A stretch of DNA of 48,111 nt, taken from Silene noctiflora. Lineage: Eukaryota > Streptophyta > Magnoliopsida > Caryophyllales > Caryophyllaceae. The notes beneath the pieces are model-generated. The model saw nothing but the letters and a program-made list of their open reading frames with translations. It had not been told where the DNA came from and searched no databases. Positions 9,971-20,544 of this stretch are shown one piece after another. Positions within the stretch are counted from its first letter, which is position 1. Each line of letters begins with the position of its first letter. The position numbers were made by a program, and so were the translations under genes. Where the stretch lies: assembly GCA_009801015.1 (NCBI GenBank), contig VHZZ01000916.1, forward strand, positions 127,499-175,609, read 5' to 3'.

Positions 9971-10153
9971 CTAAACCGTGATGGACCTAGATGGAGACGT
10001 GATGGTTCCACGTCCACGCCGGGTTCTACTCATGTAGGACATTAAAATCGTACCTCTAGGTGATGAGGAAGGAGTAGCAAAGCCGTCTTTATCATCAAAA
10101 TTCCTCTCAATTTCCCGATGAGCCATCTTTCTAGACAAGCTTCTTTGTAGCTT
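9971..10153 (-). CDS. Unidentified exon fragment (about 60 codons)
   Basis: On the minus strand an acceptor (TATTTCGTAG) is followed by an open frame reading KLQRSLSRKMAHREIERNF and continuing through DDKDGFATPSSSPRG. The frame either splices at AGAG^GTACG (exon end 10054) or runs on through SRTRRGRGTITSPSR to a stop at 9971. Base composition and the serine- and arginine-rich, non-repetitive protein look like a real coding exon, in contrast to the AT-rich flanks. I do not recognise the family. It sits between two Helitrons (ending 9907 and starting 10294), so it may be the last exon of an interrupted gene or a captured piece. Confidence 0.4.
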   Translation of the reverse strand, partial: KLQRSLSRKMAHREIERNFDDKDGFATPSSSPRGTILMSYMSRTRRGRGTITSPSRSITV

Positions 10154-10293
10154 CTACGAAATAAAATTAAACCGATAAAATAAATACACGTATTTTTAAC
10201 ATAAATAAAACATTATATCTGAATGTTTCTAAATCGGATAATAATAACAATCCATCAAGTGCTATTGAGTTTCAGTATTACCGTATTAGTTAA

Positions 10294-10825
10294 CTAGTTT
10301 AGACCCGTGTAATAAATGCACGGTATATATAGTTTTTATTTTTAATAAATTATTTATCTAATAATGGAATGTCATTAATTGTTCATCCTTCTCATTATTG
10401 TATTTTTCAATATTATTGAGTAATGTGCTGAAATGTATTTTAAAGAAAATAATTTTTTATACCCAAAGTTAATAATTCCAATTTGTAAATTCCCTCAATT
10501 TTTTTAGTCTATGAAGCATGAAACGATTTACAATTTTGTTTTATACGCAATATAAGTAAGTCATTTTCAAAAAAATAGCATCAATAAAAGATTTAGTAAT
10601 TAATAGTTTTATATAATTTTTTATTTTAATTAAAAGATTATACTTTAGAATTTAGTGAAAATAATATAATTTGATGAAAAAATAATAANTTAAATGAAAT
10701 AAATTATAATTATTAATTTCCTTATTTAGTAAATGCACTTAANTTGTCATTAGTTTCCTTATTTAAGAAGATGCTTTTTGGAGGGAAAAACTTTGAGATT
10801 ACCTATTCTTTTAGTATATAGGGGA
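10294..10825 (-). mobile_element. Non-autonomous Helitron, family B, minus orientation
   Basis: The 3' end is at the left: CTAG at 10294-10297 preceded (plus strand) by A, then the hairpin CCGTGTAATAAATGCACGG. The 5' end is at the right: minus strand A^TCCCCTATATACTAAAAG at 10825. The TTTGGAGGGAAAAACTTTG block near the right is the family B marker. Single Ns lie at 10689 and 10743. Confidence 0.8.
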
Positions 10826-11039
10826 TTTTTTTTTATTTTAATTAAAAGATTATACTTTAGAATTTAGTGAAAATAATATAATTTGATGAAAAAATAATAA
10901 TTTAAATGAAATAAATTATAATTATTAATTTCCTTATTTAGTAAATGCACTTAAATTGTCATTAGTTTCCTTATTTAAGAAGATGCTTTTTGGAGGAAAA
11001 AACTTTGAGATTACCTATTCTTTTAGTATATATAGGGGA
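10826..11039 (-). repeat. Direct tandem copy of the Helitron 5' portion
   Basis: About 210 bp repeat the right-hand part of the preceding Helitron (about 10615-10825) almost perfectly, ending with a second 5' terminus at 11039. Differences include the two Ns and a TA insertion near the end. This is either a real tandem 5'-end duplication or an assembly artefact. Confidence 0.75.
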
Positions 11040-11449
11040 TTTCTGATATACTTTTTAAAGGACCCGTTATTACAATGACACCAAAACTCGATACCACCTC
11101 AAACTACAATAACTACCTGTCCATGCCCATAATATTAGCATTCCCTACCGTCGTATTCGGAGAACGACATTCCACATGCAATTTCAATATTTCACAATCA
11201 TAAAATATGAATGAATCTATGAAAAATCAGAGGACTTCCAAAAATATCAACCATACTATATTACTATATTACAAAACCAATGATAAAATTCCTATTTGTT
11301 TTTTCTAAAGATAAGTAGACAACACATCAAACTAAACAAATTTCTGATACGGATCGAGTATATGCTAATAGGGACGTAGTTAGGTTAAAATTCTATCTAG
11401 GGTTAAAATTTCAATTTTACCTACATTTCCCCAGGTCATGACATGGTTA
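11040..11449. other. Intergenic, no gene assigned
   Basis: About 11075-11190 is less AT-rich and contains a minus-strand stretch reading NTTVGNANIMGMD next to a GT. It could be a decayed exon, but nothing confirms it. Confidence 0.3.
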
Positions 11450-12322
11450 CAGTGGCGGATCCAGGGATTTAGTATTAGGGAAGCGCGTCTAAAACAACAT
11501 TTTTATATTTTGAATTTTTTTTCCTAAATTAGTTATTATATAAGTAAAAGAATGAAAAAAATAATTGGTCCTATAGATGTCTTTTTTCAAAAAATAATGT
11601 TTTCTCTAAAATACTTTAAATTCTAAATATATGTAATTATGTAAAAATATCTCTTTTATATAATGTAATAAACTTTAGTACCAAATTTACCAACAAATGT
11701 AAGTAGTTCGATGGTACTCAGACCCATATACTTTAGTTTTCAGTGCGTAACCGGGAAAGAGTTGAATGTAGATTGACTTACTCTTAAGAGATATGTAGAA
11801 AACCTGTCCATTTGTTGCCTTAAATGCTACTGAACATGCTTCCCAATGGGATGGTGGGAGAATATTTGGCTTGATTATGGAGGATGCAGCACCGGTATCA
11901 AAGTATGCAATAACCGGTATTGGTTTGTCATATTTATTTGGAAATATATATATTTTTGCATTTGGAGAAGGCTGAAAGGGGTAGGTTGGGATAATGTCAT
12001 TTTGTGGTTCTGCCTTACAGGCTTCTATGGGACAAAGATCAAACCTGACAAATTGGTTTTTAAGCCCTTCATCGTATTCAGATTACGCCCAAAATGACTG
12101 GTTTGATTTAAGAAAATTAAAATTTTCATCACATTTTCAGTTTTACAAAATTGTAAATATTACTCTCTCTCTTTATATATATATATATTTCGAAAAATAT
12201 CAGTCAATGTTGAAATCGTTAATTTGAATAAAAATTTAATGGAGGTATTATCAACTAGCTTCTAAAAATACAATACTCTCCTAGCTACTATCTAGCTAGT
12301 TAGCCCCGTAACTCCACCACTG
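11450..12322. mobile_element. Two hAT-type ends enclosing 0.87 kb
   Basis: The left edge CAGTGGCGGATCCAGGGAT (11450) and the right edge, reverse-complemented CAGTGGTGGAGTTACGGGG (12322), are both typical of the CAGTGG hAT group. The flanking 8-mers do not match (CATGGTTA and ACATCGAT), and the two ends look like different subfamilies. They may be ends of two different broken elements. No coding capacity is seen inside. Confidence 0.4.
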
Positions 12323-12396
12323 ACATCGATTAAATCGATTAAATTGTATATATTCGATTCGATCCTGGACATTAAGACAAGAAGAAAGAAGCTTAC

Positions 12397-12585
12397 AATA
12401 GTTCTTGAATTAGGGCTAATACGCTCGTTGATTACACCATTAGAAACATTCTCTAAATCGACGACGAAAAAATCATCTTTACCAACATCACCATTTCCAT
12501 ACTTGAATACTTTCATTTGATGATTTACGAACACCATTTTTGGATTGCTCATCTCTCCATTTAGAATTTCATATCTGCTTGCGTC
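12397..12585 (-). CDS. Unidentified exon (63 codons)
   Basis: A phase-0 exon flanked by an acceptor (ATAATGCAG, before 12585) and a donor (ACTATT^GTAAGC at 12397). It reads DASRYEILNGEMSNPKMVF, then VNHQMKVFKYGNGDVGKDDF and ends ISPNSRTI. A donor ATG^GTAAGTTACC at 13138, after an open stretch reading RHPSKARGNLRKM, could be the preceding exon. I do not recognise the protein. The gene would continue left into the hAT-end region, where no further exon was found. Confidence 0.35.
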
Positions 12586-12631
12586 CTGCATTATTACATG
12601 TCATTTATATAATTTATGATATATTATTAAT

Positions 12632-13117
12632 AACGTAAATATATATATACTCCTTCCGTCTCAATCAAGATAATCATTTGTTTACTTTTTAATAAAATAC
12701 TCCCCATAATAAATATAAAAATTAAAGATAAACAAATAACCTAGACAGTAAGAATATATAAATAAATAAATATATATATATATATATATATATAGTTCAT
12801 TTGCATGGTTAATATAACTCACTAATCAAATTTAAGTAATTTTCCCATTTATTGTATTTTATTACTAATTCGTCCCCCTCAGATAACGTAGATATATATA
12901 TACTCCTTCCATCCCAATCAAGACAATCATTTGTTTACTTTTTAATAAAATACTCCTCATAATAAAAATAAAAATTAAAGGTAAACAAATGACCTAGACA
13001 GTAAGAATATATATATATATATATAGTTGCATTTGCATGGTTAATATAACGCAGTAATCAAATTTAAGTAATTTTCCCATTTATTGTATTTTATTACTAA
13101 TTCGTCCCTCTCAGATA
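12632..13117. repeat. Tandem duplication (253 + 233 bp) carrying a Stowaway MITE
   Basis: Two head-to-tail units (12632-12884 and 12885-13117) differ mainly in the length of a TA dinucleotide tract. Each starts TAACGTA and contains ACTCCTTCCRTCYCAATCAAG with TTTGTTTACTTTTTAATAAA, and the inverted AAACAAATRACCTAGACAGT. These are the ends of the plant Stowaway family (CTCCNTCCGTCC). The MITE was therefore present before the segment duplicated. Confidence 0.75.
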
Positions 13118-13138
13118 ACGTAATATAGGTAACTTACC

Positions 13139-13529
13139 ATTTTTCGAAGGTTGCCTCGTGCCTTGCTCGGATGACGACTTTTCGACAAAAAAGAAATTGT
13201 AATTGAAGAGGATGGAGAATGATATGAGAGGAAAAAATAGCACTATATATCGAATATGTAATTAAACTTGAAAAAACAAAAGTTAAATTAAATGAAGTAC
13301 GAGTTCGAGGAGGGACAAAAATAAGAGTCTCGTGAATGCATGAGAAGAATTGATGAATTAATAACGACGTCGATGGTACTATATATATAAGAATAATGTA
13401 ATGTCATTTTCAATTAATTTTAACAAAATATAGAAAAAATGTACAAATAAAATAAAATCTTGCATTGATTATACTTTTTTATTAAGTTGGTCGGCCAGAT
13501 GAGTCAAGGCTTTATTGGTTGGTATTATC
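13139..13529. other. Intergenic, no gene seen beyond the possible exon at its left edge
   Basis: AT-rich; the minus strand near 13138-13190 may hold the donor-side exon mentioned for the 12397-12585 gene. Nothing else is recognised. Confidence 0.3.
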
Positions 13530-14435
13530 ATTGGTTTGAGTTAAAACTAGGTTTGGTTGTGAATCCTAGGCCTACACTTGGCTATCCGAACCATGCTCTG
13601 ACCATACCGGCAACCCCCAGTTTGCAGTGCAGTTTTGATGTGTCTCATTTTATGTCCTTTTTTCTTATGCATTCTTATACACATACACAGGTGGTTTATA
13701 TTTGACCCGTCTTAAATTTAAGAGGGTTAGTGTCGTCTTAAGAAAGATTTACTGATTTATTTTTCACATATCACATTCATACATGTAAAATGTTGTAATA
13801 ATTGGTTTGAGTTAAAAGTTAAAACTAGGTTTGGTTGCATCCATCCTAGGCCTACACTTGGTTGTCCGAACCATGCTCTGACCATACCGGCGACCCCCCC
13901 AGTTTGCAGTGCGGTCTTGATGTGTCTCATTTCATGTCCTTTTTCCGCATTCTTATATACATACACAAGTGGTTTATATTTGACCCGTCTTAAATTTAAA
14001 AGGGTTAGTGTCGTCTTACGAAAGATTTACTGATTTATTTTTCACATATCAGATTCATATATGTAAAATGTGGTAATAATTGGTTTGAGTTAAAACTTGG
14101 TTTGGTTGCATCCATCCTAGGCCTACACTTGGCTATTCGAACCATGCTCTGACCATACCGGCGACCCCCAATTTGCAGTGCGGTTTTGATATGTCTCATT
14201 TCATGTCCTTTTTCCTTGTGCATTCTTATACACATACACAAGTGGTAAGAAAGATTTACTGATTTATTTTTCACATATCAGATTCATATATATATAATGT
14301 TGTAATAATTGTTTTGAGTTAAAACTAGGTTAATTTGGTGGTGCATCCTAGGCCTACACTTGGCTATCCGAACCATGCTCTGACCACACCGAGGGCCAGA
14401 ACGTTCTTGATATGTCTTATTTCATGTTCTATTAT
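13530..14435. repeat. Four-copy tandem repeat, unit about 271 bp
   Basis: Copies start with ATTGGTTTGAG at 13530, 13801 and 14079, and with ATTGTTTTGAG at 14308. Spacings are 271, 278 and 229 bp; the third copy has a deletion and the fourth is partial. Each unit contains CCTAGGCCTACACTTGG and TATCCGAACCATGCTCTGAC. The second block is close to the reverse complement of the left end of the hAT element at 5138. Reading frames of 60-80 codons here repeat with the unit and are not genes. Confidence 0.85.
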
Positions 14436-15653
14436 TTTTACATTGATGATTGTTTTGGAGAATGTTGCATTATTATTTATGGCGATATTATTTCATGATA
14501 TGGACCCTTTGCATCTGATTTAAAACTTTGTTATATATAAGACAATTTTAACTTCGACGAACTAACAACAATTATTGATCGATTTGACGGTAAGGAGAGA
14601 GTAAAAAGAATGATTGATTTGGTAAAACAAACACTAACACGGAATAATATGATGGTTCTTCATGCATTTTTTTCAATAGAGAACTGTTATAAACCGTTCT
14701 TAAAACCACGAATATAAGGTAGATTTGAGTTTATAGTATGTGGGTGTTACTATATATATCAATATGTTCACAAACTAGACCTACCATCAATATAATGTGA
14801 AATTAACTTGGCCATGGAAATATTACTGTTTACCTAGCGTGTATCCGAAGGATACAGTTCGGATACACATTAAGTGTCTAAATAAAGAAAGAACCAAATG
14901 AATATACCATGAAAATCATTTATTACTTATTTAGTAAATATTTATTTGATTCTTTTTTTATTTAGACAATTAATACACGTTAATCAGACCTTTTTATTTA
15001 TAAGTTTTATTGATGGTTTTTTGAAATCGAGAAGATTTTACACTAGTTTAGTGTAAAACTGTTTTAAATTTTTTGCATTCATTTTTTTTTTTTGCACTTT
15101 TCAAATTAAATGAAACCAATAATACAAAAATGTATTACTTGACCCATTTGTAGAAGTTTTAAATTCTACTTGTGCAAGTGACCATTAAACAAGTATATGT
15201 ATATGGACTATGGTCCCAATTTATAACATTTGTCTATATTGCATTGCCATTAATGTAAACATAAGAGTCATGGGTATCAATAGTAGTCCAAAATCACTTA
15301 ATTTTAATAATAAGTTTTGCTTAAGACGGTCTGAAATAAAACAGGCTGAATATCCCATTTTTTTTATAAAATGTAACCATTTAATAACAAATTAGTATAA
15401 TTAAAGTTATCATTTTTACCTTGAAAATGATGGTAGAAAATAGTACATTTTATCCGTTTTATTTCCGTTTGAAATAAGAATTTGCGTAATTTAAAATCTT
15501 AAAAGTATACTATGATAAGTACTACGGAGTATATATTAATGTTAAAAAAGTCGAAATTATACTAAATAAGACACTACTAAAATAAAACAAGTTATGATTT
15601 TATGCATTTTTTGTTTTATCATTATTGGAAGTATTTAAAAATTAAAATACACA
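14436..15653. other. AT-rich intergenic stretch
   Basis: No gene or intact element was recognised. A perfect hairpin lies at 14839-14868 (GTGTATCCGAA and its complement, 8-nt loop), possibly an element end. Confidence 0.4.
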
Positions 15654-15981
15654 TCCCCTATATACTAAAAGATTAACACATCTCCAAATTCTCCCGCTTA
15701 AATTTGCCGCCTAAGTAATATTCTACTAGACAATATTTATTTCCTAATTAATTATTGTGCACTATCTATTTTTACTATTAAACAATATTTATCTCCTAAT
15801 TTATTTTATAACATCAATCATTGTTTGACTTTTACAGGCTAATAAAAGATCTTCTTGGAATTATATAAGCAAATTTTCTACCCTTTTCAAAATGAAGGTA
15901 AATTGCATTAGTTTAATTAATTGTCAAATTTTCTAATATCTGTATCTAAAATACCGTGCATTTGCACGGGAGCTATACTAG
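15654..15981 (+). mobile_element. Non-autonomous Helitron, family A
   Basis: A^TCCCCTATATACTAAAAG start, hairpin CCGTGCATTTGCACGG at 15954-15969, GAGCTATA spacer and CTAG^T end (15978-15981). At 328 bp it is the cleanest family A copy and is oriented opposite to the copies at 2773, 16671 and 17607. Confidence 0.9.
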
Positions 15982-16670
15982 TTTTTATACTAACTTACAA
16001 TTTTGCAATTTTCAACATTATACCCCGTGGTGGTGAAGGGGAGCCAACAAGGGACGCTCATTCCCGCAAGCGTTTGCAGGTTTTGAAATTTTTAGTTAAA
16101 ATTATCGATTTTTTTTATAGGTTTAGTTATATGATTACTTCTTTATCCCGATATTTTTTACTCCCGCTAACTTCAAATTCTCGCCAATAATTATACCACA
16201 AACAAATGTTTCTAAGGCGAAAAATTGAACTTGAAGCATCATTATTTATTCATTCATTCAATATTCAATCATCATACCGTTATACCACACACTAAGATAA
16301 CTACAAATCTCGTAAACAGTACTCGTCTCCATATATAATCCATTATTATACAAGCAAAAAAAAAAAAAAAAAAAAAAATCATGTCGACCGTTAAGTTTAC
16401 GCAAATTCTTGTTTACAATCGTTTTAAATTTAAATCATTATTGTATAAAAATCTTAATTCATCACAACCTTAGTTCAAATCACGTTAACCAATAAATAAC
16501 TAACTCGTATCTTCTTTCTCTTTACGCATTATAAAAAAAGAAAAAAAAGAAAAAATCAAACCGGTACCTCTAGCTGTTGAAATAATTTTTATTTGAGATG
16601 ATAAATAATAAGCATAGAGAAATATTTCTTATTTTTTGGATATTCCACGTGATAATCCCTTTTTTTTTTA
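15982..16670. other. Spacer between two Helitrons
   Basis: Contains a plus-strand segment around 16022-16075 (GAGCCAACAAGGGACGCTC) that is less AT-rich but shows no gene. The rest is AT-rich with a poly(A) run near 16356. Confidence 0.35.
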
Positions 16671-17023
16671 TTAGTATAGCTCCCGTGCAAATGCACGTTA
16701 TTTTAGATACAAATATTAGAGAATTTGACAATTAATTAAACTAATGCAGTTTATCTCCATTTTGAAAAAGAGTAGAAAATTTGCATATATAATTCTAAGG
16801 AAATATTTTATTATCCTTATTTATGTAAAGGTTAAACAATGATAGATGTTAAACCATGATTTATATTATAAAATTAATTAGGAGATAAATATTGTTCAAT
16901 AGTAAATATAGACCGTGAAAACTAACTAATTAGGAAATAAATATCGTGAAGTAAAATATCACTTAGGCGGGAAATTTAAGCGGAAGAATTTAGAGATGTG
17001 TTAATCTTTTAGTATATAGGGGA
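16671..17023 (-). mobile_element. Non-autonomous Helitron, family A
   Basis: Minus orientation: 5' end at 17023 (A^TCCCCTATATACTAAAAG), 3' end at 16671. The terminal tetranucleotide is CTAA, which still fits CTRR. The hairpin around 16683-16698 has the sequence TGCAAATGCACG. Length 353 bp. Confidence 0.85.
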
Positions 17024-17606
17024 TGGTAACCTCATTTTTACGAAAAATGTCTTTAACTAACCATAACTCACAACCACGAATTCTGAAAGCGACGATTTTT
17101 TATTTCCAAATCTAAGATATCATAAACGCAGTCGATTTGAAAAAAAAAATGTAGCATTCGGAACTCACTACAAAGAGGTACGGTCAGTAATTCTTGCCAC
17201 GAGTTTAGAAATTAAAATCTTTTTTTTTTTTTTTTTTTTTCAGATCAAAGATGTCGTAAAATATGTAGAAAATAAAAAAACGAAACTATCACGTAAAATA
17301 TCTTTTTTTTATTGCATGCAATTATTTCATTATTTGTATATTGTATGATCGAGTGTATACAATTCCATTCCGTCACACGTAACTTTATCGTCTTATCGAT
17401 CAAGCCAATATTCGTATAATCAATATGTTTTATTCTAAAATAATTTAGACCCTACAAATTACTAAAGCCTTTCTTGTTATAAATACGATTGTCGTCTTTT
17501 TCACGATTACATGTTTTATTAGTATAGCACGTCGGCCAAAATAATTAATTACTCAAGTCATTTTAATTTATTGGACTATTATTGTATGAACTCTTATATT
17601 GTATAA
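17024..17606. other. Spacer between Helitrons, no gene seen
   Basis: AT-rich with homopolymer T tracts near 17220; no coding pattern or terminal repeats recognised. Confidence 0.35.
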
Positions 17607-17971
17607 CTAGTATAGTTTCCGTTCAAATGCACGGTATTTTAGATACAGATATTTGAGAATTTTACAATTAATTAATCAAACTAATGTAATTTACCTTCAT
17701 TTTGAAAAAGGTAAAAAATTTGCATATATAATTCCAAAGAGATATTTTATTAGCCTTATTTATTTTATTAGCCTTATTTATGTAAAAGTTAAACAATGAT
17801 TGATGTTATAAAATTAATTAGGACATAAATACCAGAGTATTGTTTAATTGTAAATATAGATAGTCAACATTAACTAATTAGGAAATAAATATTGTCTAGC
17901 AGAATATCACTTGGGCGGGAAATTTGAGCGGGAGAATTTAGAAATGTGTTAATCTTTTAGTATATAGGGGA
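17607..17971 (-). mobile_element. Non-autonomous Helitron, family A
   Basis: Minus orientation: CTAG at 17607-17610, hairpin with one substitution (CCGTTCAAATGCACGG), 5' end A^TCCCCTATATACTAAAAG at 17971. It has a small internal duplication of TATTTTATTAGCCTTAT (about 17744-17780), explaining its slightly greater length (365 bp). Confidence 0.85.
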
Positions 17972-18713
17972 TGCCGTCTTGTATAGAGGATCTCAACTCC
18001 TGTCGAAAACAAAATTGCCCTTGTGACTCCCTTGCACCAAAAACAAAAGAATGTCGTCTTGCATAAGAATTTAAGTAAAAATGGGTTTTAACCGTTTTTT
18101 CCAATTTTTTTTTTTGTTTAAGTAAAAAAAGGTGTGTTTATTTTTTCGACTATGGATCTGTTTTACACTAATATATTACAAGACGGTTTTACAAAAGACA
18201 AAATATATCCCTAATTATATTGCAAAGCAGCCATATAGACATACTAACGTATGTACTGAGCCAGATAAATTCTTATTTGTGACGGTCGTAAGTTATGGTA
18301 AGATAATAAATATAACCATTCGGTGATAAGAAAATGACCATTTTATAAAAAGAAGTGATCACTAAACGGTCATTTTATAATACTGTAATAAACCGACGGC
18401 CCCCTTTAGTAGAAAATAATAGGACAATATTTTATAATGAAGTGGTTACTTTTAATCTGTTGTCCCTTACGACCGTTACGAAGAAGTCCCACCGGAAATT
18501 TTTTGTAGGCATAGTAAAGGTCATAGATGGGTAAGACTTTTCTTTTCTTTTACCCTACATGTACAAAGATTGTACAATCCAACCATCGTGTAGTCGCTTG
18601 TGAAGTTGATTATTAGTCGGACTAGATGGTTATATTGTACTTTTCTCTATTTCCGTCATTTGTTTACTTTTGCTTTTTATACAAATTTAAAAAAAAGAAT
18701 ATGGAGTCAATTA
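17972..18713. other. Spacer containing a probable MITE (about 18268-18486)
   Basis: TTTGTGACGGTCGTAAGT near 18276 and ACTTACGACCGT-like CTTACGACCGTTACGAAG near 18466 form diverged inverted ends of the GTGACGG MITE group. Between them TGACCATTTTATAA occurs in direct and related forms. A Stowaway-like piece (CCGTCATTTGTTTACTTTTG) lies near 18652. No gene. Confidence 0.45.
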
Positions 18714-19232
18714 TCTTCCTATATACTAAGAGAATAAAATTCTGAAATTTTCCCTCTAAAAGGCATCAGGCTAAATAAGGAAACAATTTTTTTTTCCATT
18801 AGATTATTATCATTTCATCAAAATAATCTATCAAATAATAATATTTTATTTAAAATCTAAATTTTTATATTATAATAAGATAAATTCACTATAATTTTAT
18901 AAACTCTAAATTTCTAATTTTTTTAATGTATTATTATAATTAAAGAATGACTTGACACATTTTGTATAAAGCAAAACATTAAACTGAAATTATTAATTTT
19001 GTCGCAAAAAAAACAAATCATTAACCTAATTTGAGAAAAATTATTATTTGTAATCATTAGTTTTATGTTAAAAAAAAAATCATTACACACATTTTATAAC
19101 TTTACTAAATTCTATTTATTAGTTCATAGTTCATTTTTTTTTCTCATATCGAAATACAATGAGGTATATGACAAATTAATTAATGACGTATCAATTTAAA
19201 ATATTAACATAATAACAAAAGACAAAACCAAT
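18714..19232 (+). mobile_element. Helitron, family B, cut by the assembly gap
   Basis: Starts A^TCTTCCTATATACTAAGAG and follows the family B sequence (CCCTCTAAAAGGCATC, CTAAATAAGGAAACAA). Its 3' end would lie inside the N run that starts at 19233. Confidence 0.65.
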
Positions 19233-19887
19233 NNNNNNNNNNNNNNNNNNNNNNNNNNNNNNNNNNNNNNNNNNNNNNNNNNNNNNNNNNNNNNNNNNNN
19301 NNNNNNNNNNNNNNNNNNNNNNNNNNNNNNNNNNNNNNNNNNNNNNNNNNNNNNNNNNNNNNNNNNNNNNNNNNNNNNNNNNNNNNNNNNNNNNNNNNNN
19401 NNNNNNNNNNNNNNNNNNNNNNNNNNNNNNNNNNNNNNNNNNNNNNNNNNNNNNNNNNNNNNNNNNNNNNNNNNNNNNNNNNNNNNNNNNNNNNNNNNNN
19501 NNNNNNNNNNNNNNNNNNNNNNNNNNNNNNNNNNNNNNNNNNNNNNNNNNNNNNNNNNNNNNNNNNNNNNNNNNNNNNNNNNNNNNNNNNNNNNNNNNNN
19601 NNNNNNNNNNNNNNNNNNNNNNNNNNNNNNNNNNNNNNNNNNNNNNNNNNNNNNNNNNNNNNNNNNNNNNNNNNNNNNNNNNNNNNNNNNNNNNNNNNNN
19701 NNNNNNNNNNNNNNNNNNNNNNNNNNNNNNNNNNNNNNNNNNNNNNNNNNNNNNNNNNNNNNNNNNNNNNNNNNNNNNNNNNNNNNNNNNNNNNNNNNNN
19801 NNNNNNNNNNNNNNNNNNNNNNNNNNNNNNNNNNNNNNNNNNNNNNNNNNNNNNNNNNNNNNNNNNNNNNNNNNNNNNNNNNNNNNN
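19233..19887. other. Assembly gap (655 N)
   Basis: Unsequenced. It lies between the 5' halves of two family B Helitrons in opposite orientation, so the missing DNA is probably repeat sequence. Confidence 0.98.
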
Positions 19888-19952
19888 TTTTGGAGGGAAA
19901 ACTTTTGGAGGGAAAACTAAGAGAATTTTTATTCTCTNAGTAGTAAGGGGGA
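19888..19952 (-). mobile_element. Helitron 5' end, minus orientation, cut by the gap
   Basis: Minus strand A^TCCCCCTTACTACTNAGAG at 19952, followed by the family B TTTTCCCTCC block, which is itself duplicated (TTTTGGAGGGAAAAC twice). The rest is in the gap. Confidence 0.65.
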
Positions 19953-20540
19953 TTGTTAATTAAAGGCATTTCTAAAATAAAAAGTTAAACAATTGACTAA
20001 GACATATAAAATGAAATAGGGAAACAAATGATCGAAACGGGGGTACGTTTTCTGTGTTGTTCGTGCATGTAGGACTTATTCAATTGTAAGGTGAAAGTGG
20101 TAATGGAATTACTCGGATAGGTTTTGACTTTTGAATAGGTTTGAGTTTTCAGTTTTCACCCTATCATTATCATTCTTTGGTTGGAATTGGGTTTTTGGTA
20201 AAGTTATGCATGTAAGTGTTGATAATCACATAGAGGAGTAATGGGGAAGTTTTAAGGTTACGTGTTTGGTAATTAGTGGATTAGTTTCAATGTATCAATA
20301 GATTGTAAAATCAGATTATAAATGATAAATTTTAGAGTAAATTATAAATAACGCCCTTATATAATCGACTTGGTTGAAATAACTTCCTTTTATATTTTTT
20401 TGTCCAAATAACTCCCTTTTAAAACATATTTTTATACAAATTAATGGCTCTTCACGGGAATTAGAATTATTTTTGAATTTTCCGGCTAAAAAGTCATTAA
20501 GTGTGCTTTTAAATTAGTCATTTAAAGTCTTTTGTGTTCT
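19953..20540. other. Intergenic, no gene seen
   Basis: Begins with a Stowaway-like fragment (AACAATTGACTAAGACA and AAACAAATGATCGAAACGG, about 19985-20045). Then comes AT-rich sequence with TAACTCCCTTTTAAAA-type motifs and nothing else recognisable. Confidence 0.35.
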
Positions 20541-20544
20541 ATTA

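Noticed and set aside
11450-12322. Single intact hAT element
   Set aside because: The two ends belong to different subfamilies and the flanking 8-mers do not match.
13487-14274. Frames of 69-79 codons around GMVRAWFGQPSVG
   Set aside because: They repeat with the 271-bp tandem unit and differ by frameshifts between copies.
19196-19969. Minus-strand open frame of 257 codons
   Set aside because: It is open only because it spans 655 Ns; the readable ends are Helitron sequence.
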